This document shows, piece after piece, positions 7,786 to 16,996 of a stretch of DNA of 64,000 nt (position 1 is the first letter of the stretch; every line of letters starts with the position of its first letter). This DNA comes from Muribaculaceae bacterium (lineage in GTDB: Bacteria > Bacteroidota > Bacteroidia > Bacteroidales > Muribaculaceae), in contig JAFLTS010000012.1 in the NCBI GenBank assembly GCA_022509185.1, forward strand, positions 1 to 64,000, in the 5' to 3' direction. The notes beneath the pieces were generated by a model. It was given only the letters and a program-made list of their open reading frames with translations, was not told where the DNA came from and made no database searches. A program made the position numbers and the translations under genes.

Positions 7786-9261
7786 TTATCTAAGCAGGAA
7801 ATCAAAATCAGAATCTATAGATAAATTGTTCTGATAATCCCAAAGAGTGAGACTTCTGATCTGATAATAATAATACCAGAATAAATAAAGCTCATTTACA
7901 TAATTACGCCTGGCCTCATCTTTCTTTACTCGTGAATCATTAAGGTCGAGTGTGGATATTTTCCCTATGAGAAAGGTTTGTTCATTAGTCTCATATCGTC
8001 TTTGAGCTATTTCATTTGCCCGGCTGGCTATCTGTACCTGTCGCAACTGATTACCATAACGTTCCACAAGGATGAAAAGATTCTGCCTGAAATTCATGGT
8101 TTCCTGTCTTATTTGACTTTCCACGAGTTTTCTATGGCTTTCTGCAACCTTAATCTGTCCTTTCCGTTTTCCCCAGTCCACTAAAGGTATCTCAAAGCCT
8201 ACCTGCACCACCTGATTACTATTAAGATAATCATAGCTTCCGGAAAAATAATGATCAGTTCCCGTAAAACCAACCTGGGCAAAAAGATTAATTTCCCTTT
8301 GAGCACCCTTAGCTTTAGCCACTCCGTATTCTGCCTCCAGATGCAAACGCATCATATTCTTGGAAAAACTATTATTGGTCTCCGCTCTTTCCAAAGCATC
8401 TTCATAACTTATTTCCACTAAGGGGATCTCTTCAGGGATTTCTGTATCTAATAAAGTATTTTCCTCAAAATCCAAAAAAGTAGTTAATTGGAACATAGCA
8501 TTATTATATCCGCTACTACAATCTGTTAAATCAGTCCTTGCCTCCAATAAGTTGAGTTCCATCTGAAGTAAATCATTTTTACTTATCTTCCCCATTTTTC
8601 TTTTTTCTAAGGCTACTTCATAGAGTTTTTCAGCACTTTCAAGGTTTTGCTTAGCTATATACAGATTCTCTTTGGCTAAGATGAATGAAAAAAAATATTC
8701 TATGGTATTCAAGGCCACTGTTTCAGTAGCACTAAGAAAAGCTGATTTTGCTTCTTCATATCTGAGCGGTTCTATTTTTCTGTCCCACTTTATGTTATTG
8801 ACTCCAAAAATTGGTTGAGTAAGAGTCAAGGCAAAAGGAATAGACATAAACTGATTATAGCTCCCATTGCCTAATTGACGATAGAAATCAAGAGAAGAAT
8901 TTACAGATAATTTTCCTCCCGTCAACCAGATATTTTGGGTAAGAGATAATTCTCCTTTCATTTGCATATAATTGTTAGAAACAAAACTATAGCTTCCATC
9001 TTCGTTCATATAAGGTGAATATTGTTTCACATAAGAAGGAAGGGTAGCCGAAAATGAAAGTTCGGGTAATAAATCCGCCTTATATGTCCGATAGGCCCAA
9101 TATGCAATTTTAAGCTGATTTAAGGCCATTTCCGCATCCACGCTGTTTGTGCGCGCCCTAATTATCGCATCCTTAAGAGTGAGGGGTATAACCTGATTTT
9201 CACCCCTCACTCCTGCGTTGCATGAAAAACAAATAAGCAAGAGAAATAATATCCTGTTCAT
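7786..9261 (-). CDS. TolC-family outer membrane efflux protein
   Basis: This 491-residue protein has a signal peptide (MNRILFLLLICFSCNAGVRG). Two repeats of long alpha-helical coiled coils, typical of TolC/OprM trimers, follow; one reads FSFILAKENLYIAKQNLESA and its counterpart appears near residues 370-430. It should form the outer-membrane duct for the ABC pump encoded just upstream. It lies 29 bp after the second permease gene and 18 bp before the regulator gene. Confidence 0.93.
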   Translation of the reverse strand: MNRILFLLLICFSCNAGVRGENQVIPLTLKDAIIRARTNSVDAEMALNQLKIAYWAYRTYKADLLPELSFSATLPSYVKQYSPYMNEDGSYSFVSNNYMQMKGELSLTQNIWLTGGKLSVNSSLDFYRQLGNGSYNQFMSIPFALTLTQPIFGVNNIKWDRKIEPLRYEEAKSAFLSATETVALNTIEYFFSFILAKENLYIAKQNLESAEKLYEVALEKRKMGKISKNDLLQMELNLLEARTDLTDCSSGYNNAMFQLTTFLDFEENTLLDTEIPEEIPLVEISYEDALERAETNNSFSKNMMRLHLEAEYGVAKAKGAQREINLFAQVGFTGTDHYFSGSYDYLNSNQVVQVGFEIPLVDWGKRKGQIKVAESHRKLVESQIRQETMNFRQNLFILVERYGNQLRQVQIASRANEIAQRRYETNEQTFLIGKISTLDLNDSRVKKDEARRNYVNELYLFWYYYYQIRSLTLWDYQNNLSIDSDFDFLLR

Positions 9262-9290
9262 CTCTTATTTCCTGATATCTAGCAATTTAT

Positions 9291-10514
9291 TCATTCCTCT
9301 TTGACCGCAATGGCAGGCTCAATCTTCATAGCACGCCATGAAGGATACCATAGACTCAAGACAATACATAAAGCTATCATTCCTGCTGCTATTCCTTCTA
9401 AAATAAGTAAAGTCCACCATGCTTCATTTATCGTATCGGTTATTTCCCTTATGAAAGGCCAGATACATACTGAAACCAAAACTAACCCCGCCAGTAATAA
9501 AATCAGTCCCTCACCAATTATTCTTCTAAAAAGATCCTTATTGGAGGCTCCATAAGTTTTTCTAATTGCGATTTCGCTTATCCTTTGTTGCACCCTGAAC
9601 CAAAAAGATCCTAACAAGCCTAAGAAAATAGTGATTAACAAGAAGAAGGATATAGAAACCATAAGTCGTATATTAATTTCTATTTCACGATGTATGCTCT
9701 CCCCTTTTTTTACTAAACTTTTCAAATTTGAAAGGTAAATATTGCGAAGATGAGAAAGACTTCTGTCTGAATTAAAATCTTCTATAAAATTTTTTTCCTT
9801 ACCGGGTTTTACTTTTAATATTATGTTACCCCAATCTTTATCAACATCAATAGGAAAAATCACAACACCCTCAGGATTATATTCATAGTTGCTTCTTCTC
9901 ACTCTTTCTACTACATCTCCTATTACCCAACCGTTTTCTCTTATTCCTTCATTAGATGCTTCTTTACCTATAAATTTTTCTATATCACCCATTCTATTCT
10001 CAAAATTCTCATGTTGAGATATAAGGATTTTCCCCTCGGAAAGCATCTTCCTCAATTGCCGGTGGTTTTTTCCCGTAAGACTTCTTATTTCCATAATATC
10101 GATAATATCCGGTTCGGCATAACGAAAATTGCCTGTATAAAATATAGAATCCTTGCCATCAATAAATAATCCGTTCCCCATATAATTGTATTCATAGGGA
10201 GCAAAATTGCTATGAAGGCTCACAGCTTCAATATTTGGATTGTTTCTTAGTCTTCTTATCAATTCTTTACGGTCTTGATAATAGCTGTCTTTGTATTCAG
10301 ACAGAAAATACGGACTTGATTCAGGAATATTTTTAACATCTATCGTATAAACCCTTTCAGGATTAAAACCTAAAGGATAAAACAAACCCTGACATTGAAC
10401 CCACAGGAGAGTAAGTATAGCCCATATGGCGAGTGATACTACCGCAAGTTCCACAACAAGCCAGATATTTATTCTCCATTCATGGGTCATCTCTTGTAAT
10501 AATGCTCTTTTCAT
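9291..10514 (-). CDS. ABC transporter permease, FtsX/MacB type (second of pair)
   Basis: This 407-residue protein has one N-terminal membrane helix (about 18-40), a large periplasmic domain (about 45-285) and three C-terminal helices forming an FtsX domain. RISEIAIRKTYGAS and the final WRAMKIEPAIAVKEE are hallmark FtsX/MacB motifs. It starts 11 bp after the other permease gene. The two divergent permeases probably form a heterodimer driven by the ATPase encoded in the operon. Substrate unknown; such mechanotransmission pumps export peptides, lipids or antibiotics. Confidence 0.9.
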   Translation of the reverse strand: MKRALLQEMTHEWRINIWLVVELAVVSLAIWAILTLLWVQCQGLFYPLGFNPERVYTIDVKNIPESSPYFLSEYKDSYYQDRKELIRRLRNNPNIEAVSLHSNFAPYEYNYMGNGLFIDGKDSIFYTGNFRYAEPDIIDIMEIRSLTGKNHRQLRKMLSEGKILISQHENFENRMGDIEKFIGKEASNEGIRENGWVIGDVVERVRRSNYEYNPEGVVIFPIDVDKDWGNIILKVKPGKEKNFIEDFNSDRSLSHLRNIYLSNLKSLVKKGESIHREIEINIRLMVSISFFLLITIFLGLLGSFWFRVQQRISEIAIRKTYGASNKDLFRRIIGEGLILLLAGLVLVSVCIWPFIREITDTINEAWWTLLILEGIAAGMIALCIVLSLWYPSWRAMKIEPAIAVKEE

Positions 10515-10525
10515 AATCGCATAGT

Positions 10526-11815
10526 TTATCTTGTTTTAGAAATTGCTATAGCCGGCCTAACTAATGAAGCCTTCCATGCCGGTATTGTGGCACTTAAAAT
10601 ATTAAGTATGAAACAAGCTCCCAAGGCAATGAAAAAAACTGAAAAATCAAATACATGCCATATCACCGGTCGAACGCTCACAGGTGCTATTGCTGCAAAA
10701 GTGGTTGGATCATTCACTGCAATGAAATAACCGCTGAGAAAAGCTAAGAAAATAAGACTTAAACCTAATCCTATAATCCCTCCTATAAAAGAGATAAGGA
10801 GATTCTCTGTAAAAATCTGGAATATTATATTATTTTTCTTTGCTCCGAATGCCCTTCTTACTCCTATTTCTGAGATACGGGTTCTTAACCGGCTTCGGGT
10901 CATACTGCTCAAGTTAATTGCCGGTAAAATAAGAAGTAATGCAAAAACTAATGCTTTTAATCTTGTTTTAATTTCCAACGAAGGATCATTGTTACTTCCA
11001 AAAGAGCCGGCAGCCAGTTCTTCAGATGTGTAGGGCTGGTAATGATATATGAGCCTATTGTTATTTTCCTCCTGACTTCGATTAAAATCATCATATCTTT
11101 TTTCCACTTGCTGTTTTATATAGGAGGGATCAATACCATCCTGAAGGAGAAGTCTCACATTAGTGGCTCCAAAAATCCCCTCTCCGAATCCATCGGTATC
11201 AAACGACTTAAAATTCAAGAAAACTTCTATTGTTCCATCCGGCAATAATGGAAAAGAATCTTTTACTACTCCTTTTATAAAATAAGGTATATTGTCGACG
11301 TCTAATTGACGACCCGACACATTCACTTCTCCAAACACTTTCCTTGCCACTGATTCTGTGATAACAACAAAATTTTGTGCAGACTCTGATTCTGCCTTAT
11401 CAAAAGGTTTCCCTGATAAAAATTGATAATCATACATTTTCCAATAAGAATCATCAACTTCCATAGCTTGGACTGAAGTAATATTTCCATCAGACGAACC
11501 GGCATCCGAATTCCCCCATTTTCTCGCCACATAAGAAATAAGTTTTACACCGTCAAGTCCGGAATATAATTGTTTTGCAAGGTTGTAATCTATCCCCATT
11601 CCACTTCCGCTGCTTTTTTCACTCTGAAAATCAATAGCTTGACCCTTCATGATTTTTTGACGGTTACTGTCCGGAGGAATAGAAATACCGAGAAGTCTGT
11701 CGGCCATAAAAATGGCCATTATCAGAAAGATCGCTAGGGCCGTTCCTGAAATCGATACCCAAGTCATCATTTTCTGATTTCTCAGTTCATATATTATTTG
11801 TTTTATATAATTCAT
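10526..11815 (-). CDS. ABC transporter permease, FtsX/MacB type (first of pair)
   Basis: This 429-residue protein is built from an N-terminal helix (about 17-40), a MacB-like periplasmic domain with VDDSYWKMYDYQFLSGKPF and VITESVARKVFG, then three helices of an FtsX domain. The segment ISEIGVRRAFGAKKNNI and the terminal AWKASLVRPAIAISK are conserved cytoplasmic contacts with the ATPase. It is more MacB-like in its periplasmic part than its partner at 9291-10514. Gene order and spacing (27 bp after the ATPase) indicate co-transcription. Confidence 0.9.
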   Translation of the reverse strand: MNYIKQIIYELRNQKMMTWVSISGTALAIFLIMAIFMADRLLGISIPPDSNRQKIMKGQAIDFQSEKSSGSGMGIDYNLAKQLYSGLDGVKLISYVARKWGNSDAGSSDGNITSVQAMEVDDSYWKMYDYQFLSGKPFDKAESESAQNFVVITESVARKVFGEVNVSGRQLDVDNIPYFIKGVVKDSFPLLPDGTIEVFLNFKSFDTDGFGEGIFGATNVRLLLQDGIDPSYIKQQVEKRYDDFNRSQEENNNRLIYHYQPYTSEELAAGSFGSNNDPSLEIKTRLKALVFALLLILPAINLSSMTRSRLRTRISEIGVRRAFGAKKNNIIFQIFTENLLISFIGGIIGLGLSLIFLAFLSGYFIAVNDPTTFAAIAPVSVRPVIWHVFDFSVFFIALGACFILNILSATIPAWKASLVRPAIAISKTR

Positions 11816-11842
11816 TATAGGAAAGTTTTTGCCGTTAATATT

Positions 11843-12517
11843 TTATTCTACCTGTCTGCCATCAAAAAAGCGGATGATTCTATCGGTCTCACGGGCTTGT
11901 TGGTCATTATGAGTCACCATTACAATAGTGCGCCCGTCTTCTTTATTTAGTTGTTGAAGAATTTCCATTACTTCGTGTCCCATTTTTGAATCGAGATTAC
12001 CTGTGGGTTCGTCTGCTAAAATTATCTTGGGATCACCGACAATGGCCCTTGCTATTGCCACTCTCTGACACTGGCCTCCTGAAAGTTGACCGGGAAAATG
12101 TCTCATTCTGTGGCTTAACCCTAATTTCACAAGCACTTCTTCCACCTTTCTTTTTCTTTCCGGTGAAGAAACTCCGGAACGATATATCAAAGGCAAAGCG
12201 ACATTTTCAGCAATATTTAGGGAGGGTATTAAATGAAAACTTTGAAAAACAAAACCTATATTATGATTTCTGAATTTTGATAATTCTGAATCTTTCATTT
12301 TCTCTGTTTCCTCATTCATTATAGAGACTGAACCACTGGTGGGATTATCAAGTAAGCCGATAATATTTAACAGTGTTGATTTCCCACATCCTGAAGGTCC
12401 CATGATGCTTACAAACTCTCCTTCCCTTATTGAGATATTTACATTTTCTAATGCTAAAGTTTCTATTTCTTTAGTCCTGTAAACTTTGTTAACATCCTTT
12501 AGTTGTATTATTTCCAT
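11843..12517 (-). CDS. ABC transporter ATP-binding protein, MacB/LolD type
   Basis: This 224-residue nucleotide-binding domain has Walker A GPSGCGKST (about 40-48), the signature LSGGQCQRVAIARA, Walker B IILADEPTGNLDS and the H-loop TH. The LNIIGLLDNPTSG stretch after Walker A is typical of the MacB/LolD/FtsE group, which powers FtsX-type permeases. It begins 1 bp after the adaptor stop codon, so translation is probably coupled. Confidence 0.95.
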   Translation of the reverse strand: MEIIQLKDVNKVYRTKEIETLALENVNISIREGEFVSIMGPSGCGKSTLLNIIGLLDNPTSGSVSIMNEETEKMKDSELSKFRNHNIGFVFQSFHLIPSLNIAENVALPLIYRSGVSSPERKRKVEEVLVKLGLSHRMRHFPGQLSGGQCQRVAIARAIVGDPKIILADEPTGNLDSKMGHEVMEILQQLNKEDGRTIVMVTHNDQQARETDRIIRFFDGRQVE

Positions 12518-12518
12518 A

Positions 12519-13772
12519 TTATTTGAGCGAAATTGATTTTCTATTTTTATAATCAGTCATATCTGTCACCACCACTTCTTCACCCGGAGAAAGCCCCGAC
12601 TTTACCTCAACATAATCAAAATTGCTGTCTCCTAAGTTCACAAGCCTTCTTTCAAGTTTTTGAGCCGTTGTCTTCACAAATAAATAATATTCTCCGGGCC
12701 CAGTGAAATATTGTCCATTTGGAATTCTCACCACCTCATCTTGTATATCGTATATCACATTCAGTTCCGTTCTTAATCCCGAACGAAGTCGTTTATCGCT
12801 ATCATCATCCAGAATCACGTTGAAATCCACAGTTCCGTTTTGACTTTGGGGAGATATTGAACTTATGTGACCTGTAACTGTATTTTTATTAAACCTAACC
12901 TTAACCTCAGAACCTACTGATAACTTTCCACTATTCCCTTCAGAAATTTCTCCGGATATTTTAAAATGACTCAAATCAGAGACCACAGCAAGTTTCTCTC
13001 CTGCGGCAATACTTGTACCCAGACTCTTATTTAAAAAGGTTACAACACCATTGCGGGGAGCCCTAATTCCCGCATCTTCCAATGTTCTCTCCATTTCCTG
13101 AAGATTTCTTTGAGATATCACTCCTTCGAGTTGTTTACTACGATAGAGGGCTTCCCTAACTTTTTTTTCATTTTGCAACTGTATTTTCATTTGTTCCAAT
13201 TCAAGCTGGCCGGTGTAGAAAGCTAGTTCTGCCTCCCGGATTCTATCTCCCGTTCCTGTTCCTATGCTGTCAAGTCTTTTTTCATTGGCAACTTCTGCTT
13301 TTAAATGATCCAATGACATTTCTTTTGTCTTTATTTTCATTTCAAGATCTGTAAGCTCTGTCTCATTTGTAAGAAAAGTCTGTTCTATTGCTATATTCTT
13401 CAGGTCTACTTCATCAGAAAGTTTCCTCACTTCAGTTTCGGCGGATTGAAGATCCAGCTTTAATAACGATTCTCCGGCTACAACAGAATCTCCTTCATCA
13501 CAATAAACTTCTAAAATTTTAGTAGCCACGGGAGAAATTATAGCCTGTTCATAAAGGGGCACTATTTTCCCTGAAGCCGACACACTGCTTTCCAACCTGC
13601 CTTTTTCCACTACGGCAATACGAAGATTTTTCCCTTCTATATCAGTTTCTAAAAAAAACACTAATCCTGTAATGATTCCTCCTATAAGAAATAGAGTTAT
13701 TAAAATCTTATAGTATAATATTCTTATTGACTTCCTTTTCTCTTTTTTTGATAATTCTCTATCCATTGTCAT
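12519..13772 (-). CDS. HlyD/MacA-type periplasmic adaptor, first gene of the efflux operon
   Basis: This 417-residue protein has a membrane anchor (about 20-42), an N-terminal lipoyl half (LESSVSASGKIVPLYEQAII), a coiled-coil hairpin (about 110-225), the second lipoyl half and a beta-barrel (LKISGEISEGNSGKLSVGSEV). It should bridge the inner-membrane permeases to TolC. It is the first gene after the sigma-54-type promoter, with an expected leader of about 18 nt. A second ATG two codons in is equally possible. Confidence 0.93.
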   Translation of the reverse strand: MTMDRELSKKEKRKSIRILYYKILITLFLIGGIITGLVFFLETDIEGKNLRIAVVEKGRLESSVSASGKIVPLYEQAIISPVATKILEVYCDEGDSVVAGESLLKLDLQSAETEVRKLSDEVDLKNIAIEQTFLTNETELTDLEMKIKTKEMSLDHLKAEVANEKRLDSIGTGTGDRIREAELAFYTGQLELEQMKIQLQNEKKVREALYRSKQLEGVISQRNLQEMERTLEDAGIRAPRNGVVTFLNKSLGTSIAAGEKLAVVSDLSHFKISGEISEGNSGKLSVGSEVKVRFNKNTVTGHISSISPQSQNGTVDFNVILDDDSDKRLRSGLRTELNVIYDIQDEVVRIPNGQYFTGPGEYYLFVKTTAQKLERRLVNLGDSNFDYVEVKSGLSPGEEVVVTDMTDYKNRKSISLK

Positions 13773-13800
13773 TAATGATATACCATCCTTCTAAAAAATT

Positions 13801-13816
13801 AACAAGAGGTATGCCA
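13801..13816 (-). promoter_or_regulatory. Sigma-54 (-24/-12) promoter of the efflux operon
   Basis: Read on the minus strand the site is TGGCATACCTCTTGTT: TGGCAT, five bases, TTGTT, preceded by T. This is the exact spacing of the sigma-54 consensus (YTGGCAC, N5, TTGCW), with the -24 GG intact and GT for GC at -12. Transcription would start near 13790, 18 bp upstream of the adaptor ATG. The operon itself encodes an NtrC-type activator, which makes the match functionally sensible. Confidence 0.75.
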
Positions 13817-13861
13817 AAAATACAATATTTTGATTTTCAATATATTAATAGAAAACAGGGG

Positions 13862-13896
13862 TGTCCAAAAGCGTACTTTTTGTCCGAATTCGTACA
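13862..13896 (-). promoter_or_regulatory. Tandem palindromic enhancer-like sites for the NtrC-type regulator
   Basis: TGTCCGAATTCGTACA (13881-13896) is palindromic except for one mismatched pair. A second copy, TGTCCAAAAGCGTACT (13862-13877), repeats both half sites TGTCC and CGTAC with a 19 bp offset. They lie about 70-105 bp upstream of the predicted sigma-54 start, the usual place for upstream activating sequences. Binding by the operon's own regulator is inference. Confidence 0.6.
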
Positions 13897-13978
13897 TTTT
13901 TGGTTTCCTTAATCAGTTAAATAGAAAAGACACTGACGAATTATCGAAAAGGTATTTTTTATCTAACTAAAAAATATA

Positions 13979-13986
13979 TAAATTTG
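13979..13986 (+). promoter_or_regulatory. -7 box (TAAATTTG) for the 14078 gene
   Basis: A perfect TAnnTTTG match 91 bp before the ATG at 14078. Together with the sigma-54 promoter and enhancer sites on the other strand it accounts for the 305 bp gap between the divergent genes. Confidence 0.45.
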
Positions 13987-14077
13987 TATTTCACATAATT
14001 AGACTTCTTACCAGCGAATTATTGTATCTGTTATCAATAAATCAGGAAATACTCAGAAACAAAACATTTTTCTATAT

Positions 14078-14830
14078 ATGAAAAATTTGAAATTTATAAT
14101 TCTTTTATCTCTAATTTATTTTATGACTTCTAATTTAAACGGCCAGACTTCCTATCCCGTGGAAACCTTAGTGACAAAAGATGGTACTCCTATTAAAATC
14201 ACAATGTTTAAACATGCTTCTTTGTCAATCGAATACAAAGGGTTGGAAATTTATATCGATCCTGTCAGCAAAGTGGCCGATACAGATATCAATTATACAA
14301 AAATGCCAAAAGCTGACTATATATTAGTAACTCACGAACATTGGGATCATTTGGACCCTGTTGCGATTAAGGAACTCTCAAAACCGGATACAATTGTGAT
14401 TCTTAATTCAACGGCTCAGAAGCAATTAGGCTATGGGGAAACAATATCCAACTATCAGACAAAAAAGTTAGCAGATGGCATTACTCTTGAAGCCGTGCCT
14501 GCTTACAACACTACTCCGGGTAGAGAAAAATTCCATCCTAAAGGTAACGGCAACGGATATATTCTGGATTTTGACGGCACAAGAATTTATATCGCTGGTG
14601 ATACTGAGGACATCCCTGAAATGGCACAGATTAAAGATATAGATTTAGCTTTCCTGCCTGTTAACCAACCTTATACAATGACAATAGATCAAGCTGAAAA
14701 GGCTGCACTTACTATACACCCAAAAATTCTTATCCCCTATCACTACAGCGACACCCCTATCGACCAATTAAAACAACGTCTCGATAAGGATGATTCGGGT
14801 ATTGAAGTAAAGATCTATCCAATGCAATAA
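14078..14830 (+). CDS. Secreted MBL-fold metallo-hydrolase (UlaG-like)
   Basis: This 250-residue protein has a signal peptide (LKFIILLSLIYFMTSNLNG). Its metallo-beta-lactamase fold shows THEHWDHLDP (the HxHxDH metal motif), GDTEDIPEM (the metal-bridging Asp) and a late His in IPYHYSD. The sequence resembles Zn-dependent L-ascorbate-6-phosphate lactonase (UlaG)-like members, many of which have unassigned substrates. The signal peptide argues for periplasmic action, so cytosolic UlaG chemistry is unlikely. Confidence 0.85.
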   Translation: MKNLKFIILLSLIYFMTSNLNGQTSYPVETLVTKDGTPIKITMFKHASLSIEYKGLEIYIDPVSKVADTDINYTKMPKADYILVTHEHWDHLDPVAIKELSKPDTIVILNSTAQKQLGYGETISNYQTKKLADGITLEAVPAYNTTPGREKFHPKGNGNGYILDFDGTRIYIAGDTEDIPEMAQIKDIDLAFLPVNQPYTMTIDQAEKAALTIHPKILIPYHYSDTPIDQLKQRLDKDDSGIEVKIYPMQ

Positions 14831-14855
14831 ATCTTGCCGTTTTAGGGATTTTTCT

Positions 14856-14863
14856 TAATTTTG
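14856..14863 (+). promoter_or_regulatory. -7 box (TAATTTTG) for sufE
   Basis: A perfect TAnnTTTG match with a TTGC 18 bp upstream as a weak -33 element. Transcription would start near 14870, which rules out the upstream TTG codon at 14861 and supports ATG 14912. Confidence 0.5.
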
Positions 14864-14911
14864 TGTCTAATTCAGTTGCACCGTGATGAGGGTCTACAAA
14901 CTATTCCACTT

Positions 14912-15337
14912 ATGACTATCAACGAGACACAAGATGAAATAATATCTGAATTTTCGGAACTTACCGACTGGATGGACCGATATGCCTATATCATTGATTT
15001 AGGTAATACATTGGCTCCGTTCCCCGAAAATGAGAAAATTCCTTCAAATCTTATTGAAGGTTGTCAAAGCCGGGTTTGGATTTCCGCTATAAGACAAGAT
15101 GATAAAACCATTCATTTTAATGCTGACTCTGATGCACTTATCGTGAAGGGAATTATTGCCTTGCTTCTTAAAGTTCTTAATAATCGGACACCGGATGAAA
15201 TACTAAGCTCTGACTTATATTTCTTGGATAAGATAGGTCTGAAAGAACACCTTTCACCTACAAGAAGCAATGGGCTGGTAGCTATGGTGAGACAAATCCA
15301 AAATTATGCCAAGGCTTATAAAGTTCTTGATTCATGA
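14912..15337 (+). CDS. sufE: SufE-family Fe-S assembly sulfur acceptor
   Basis: This 141-residue protein carries the SufE core: LIEGCQSRVWI with the sulfur-accepting Cys, then IVKGIIALLLKVL and FLDKIGLKEHLSPTRSNGL. SufE takes persulfide from the cysteine desulfurase SufS and passes it to the SufBCD scaffold. The start is ATG 14912 (MTINETQDEI). A longer frame reaches back to a TTG, but it overlaps the promoter. No other suf gene is in the window. Confidence 0.92.
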   Translation: MTINETQDEIISEFSELTDWMDRYAYIIDLGNTLAPFPENEKIPSNLIEGCQSRVWISAIRQDDKTIHFNADSDALIVKGIIALLLKVLNNRTPDEILSSDLYFLDKIGLKEHLSPTRSNGLVAMVRQIQNYAKAYKVLDS

Positions 15338-15395
15338 TTTCTCAATAGCACCTTATTTTTCTATTACTGATTAATCTAAAATCATATAAAATACC

Positions 15396-16982
15396 ATGTT
15401 TAAAAACCAACCAAAAGGACTTATTCCGGCCGCCCTCAGTAATATGGGGGAACGTTTTGGGTATTACATTATGAACGCTGTTCTGGTGCTTTTCCTGTGT
15501 TCTAAATTCGGACTCGCGGAAGAAACCAGTACTATCGTATACTCAGTATTTTATGCAGGCATCTATATCCTCTCATTAGTGGGTGGTACTATAGCTGACC
15601 GAACAATGAATTATAAAGGCACTATTATCAGTGGCCTTTTAGTGATGACGATGGGATATGTGATACTTGCAATTCCTATTCTTGCAACTGAAGGTAACAC
15701 CGCCTGGCTCCTTACTCTCACATGTTTTGCTCTTTTCCTTATAGCATTTGGCAACGGTCTTTTCAAAGGGAATCTTCAAGCTATTGTAGGACAGCTTTAT
15801 GATAATCCCAAATATGCCGCCCAACGTGATTCAGGTTTCCAGATTTTCTATGTGTTCATTAATATCGGTGGCGTGGCAGCTCCTTTTATCGCACCGATGC
15901 TTAGAAGCTGGTGGCTCGATGTAAACAATATGAATTATAATGCAAGTTTTCCCGCGCTCTGTCATCAATATCTGGGCAAAGCAGATACAATGACTGAGGA
16001 AACTCTGGAAAACTTCTATGCACTGGCCACTCAGGTGGGTCATACGGCTCAAGTGGATATTTCTGAATTCTGTACCAAGTATCTTGATGTATTTAATACA
16101 GGTATTCACTATTCATTCCTGGCATCAATAGGTGCAATGCTTGTTTCGCTTGCCATTTTCTTCTTTACAATGAACAGGCTTCCAAACCCTTCGAAAAAAG
16201 AAGCTAAAGAAGAAAAGAAATTCACACCTGAACAAAAGAAGGAGATGGCTACAGAAATACGTCAACGTATGGGTGCGCTCTTTGCAGTGCTTGGTATCGC
16301 AGTTTTCTTCTGGTTTTCATTCCATCAGAACGGCACATCCATGTCATTGTTCGCCAGAGATTTCATGGACACTTCTTCAATAGCTCCGGAAATCTGGCAG
16401 GCTATGAACCCATTCTTCGTTATACTCCTTACACCTTTGATCATAATTTTATTCTCTACTATGTCGAAAGCGGGGAAAGAAATTTCCACTCCTAAAAAAA
16501 TCGCAATCGGTATGGGATTGGCTGCTATAGCCTATTTATTTATGATGATTTGGTCGTTTGTAAAAGGTTATCCTTCCGGATCAGATTTCCGAGCTCTTGC
16601 CGAGGCTGTTAAGGCTCCAATGTTATCAGATCCATGGGTTTTAATTCTCTATTATTTCTTTATGACGGTGGCAGAACTTTTCATATCACCATTGGGTCTT
16701 TCTTTCGTTTCAAAAGTTGCACCGACACATATGCAAGGTTTATGCCAGGGATTATGGCTTGGAGCTACTGCAGTAGGTAACCTTCTGCTTTGGGTAGGTC
16801 CTCTTATCTATAACAACAGCCCAATTTGGGTGGCATGGCTTGTATTCATGGTGGTTTGTCTCATATCAATGGGTGCTATGTTTGCAATGCTCAAATGGCT
16901 TGAAAGAGTTACTAATGAAAAGCAACCTCTTCCTGAACCGGCACCTAAAAACCATTCTAAAAAGCAACCTGCAGTCAACTGA
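15396..16982 (+). CDS. POT/PTR-family peptide transporter (MFS)
   Basis: This 528-residue, 12-14-helix transporter begins with the POT pattern SNMGERFGYYIMNAVLVLFL (an ExxER-like motif), then GGTIADR and GNGLFKGNLQAIVGQLY. A roughly 90-residue insertion between helices 5 and 6 is characteristic of Bacteroidota members. POT carriers import di- and tripeptides with protons. An AMP-forming ligase gene begins 15 bp downstream and may share the transcript. Confidence 0.9.
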   Translation: MFKNQPKGLIPAALSNMGERFGYYIMNAVLVLFLCSKFGLAEETSTIVYSVFYAGIYILSLVGGTIADRTMNYKGTIISGLLVMTMGYVILAIPILATEGNTAWLLTLTCFALFLIAFGNGLFKGNLQAIVGQLYDNPKYAAQRDSGFQIFYVFINIGGVAAPFIAPMLRSWWLDVNNMNYNASFPALCHQYLGKADTMTEETLENFYALATQVGHTAQVDISEFCTKYLDVFNTGIHYSFLASIGAMLVSLAIFFFTMNRLPNPSKKEAKEEKKFTPEQKKEMATEIRQRMGALFAVLGIAVFFWFSFHQNGTSMSLFARDFMDTSSIAPEIWQAMNPFFVILLTPLIIILFSTMSKAGKEISTPKKIAIGMGLAAIAYLFMMIWSFVKGYPSGSDFRALAEAVKAPMLSDPWVLILYYFFMTVAELFISPLGLSFVSKVAPTHMQGLCQGLWLGATAVGNLLLWVGPLIYNNSPIWVAWLVFMVVCLISMGAMFAMLKWLERVTNEKQPLPEPAPKNHSKKQPAVN

Positions 16983-16996
16983 TAAAACTTAGCATT

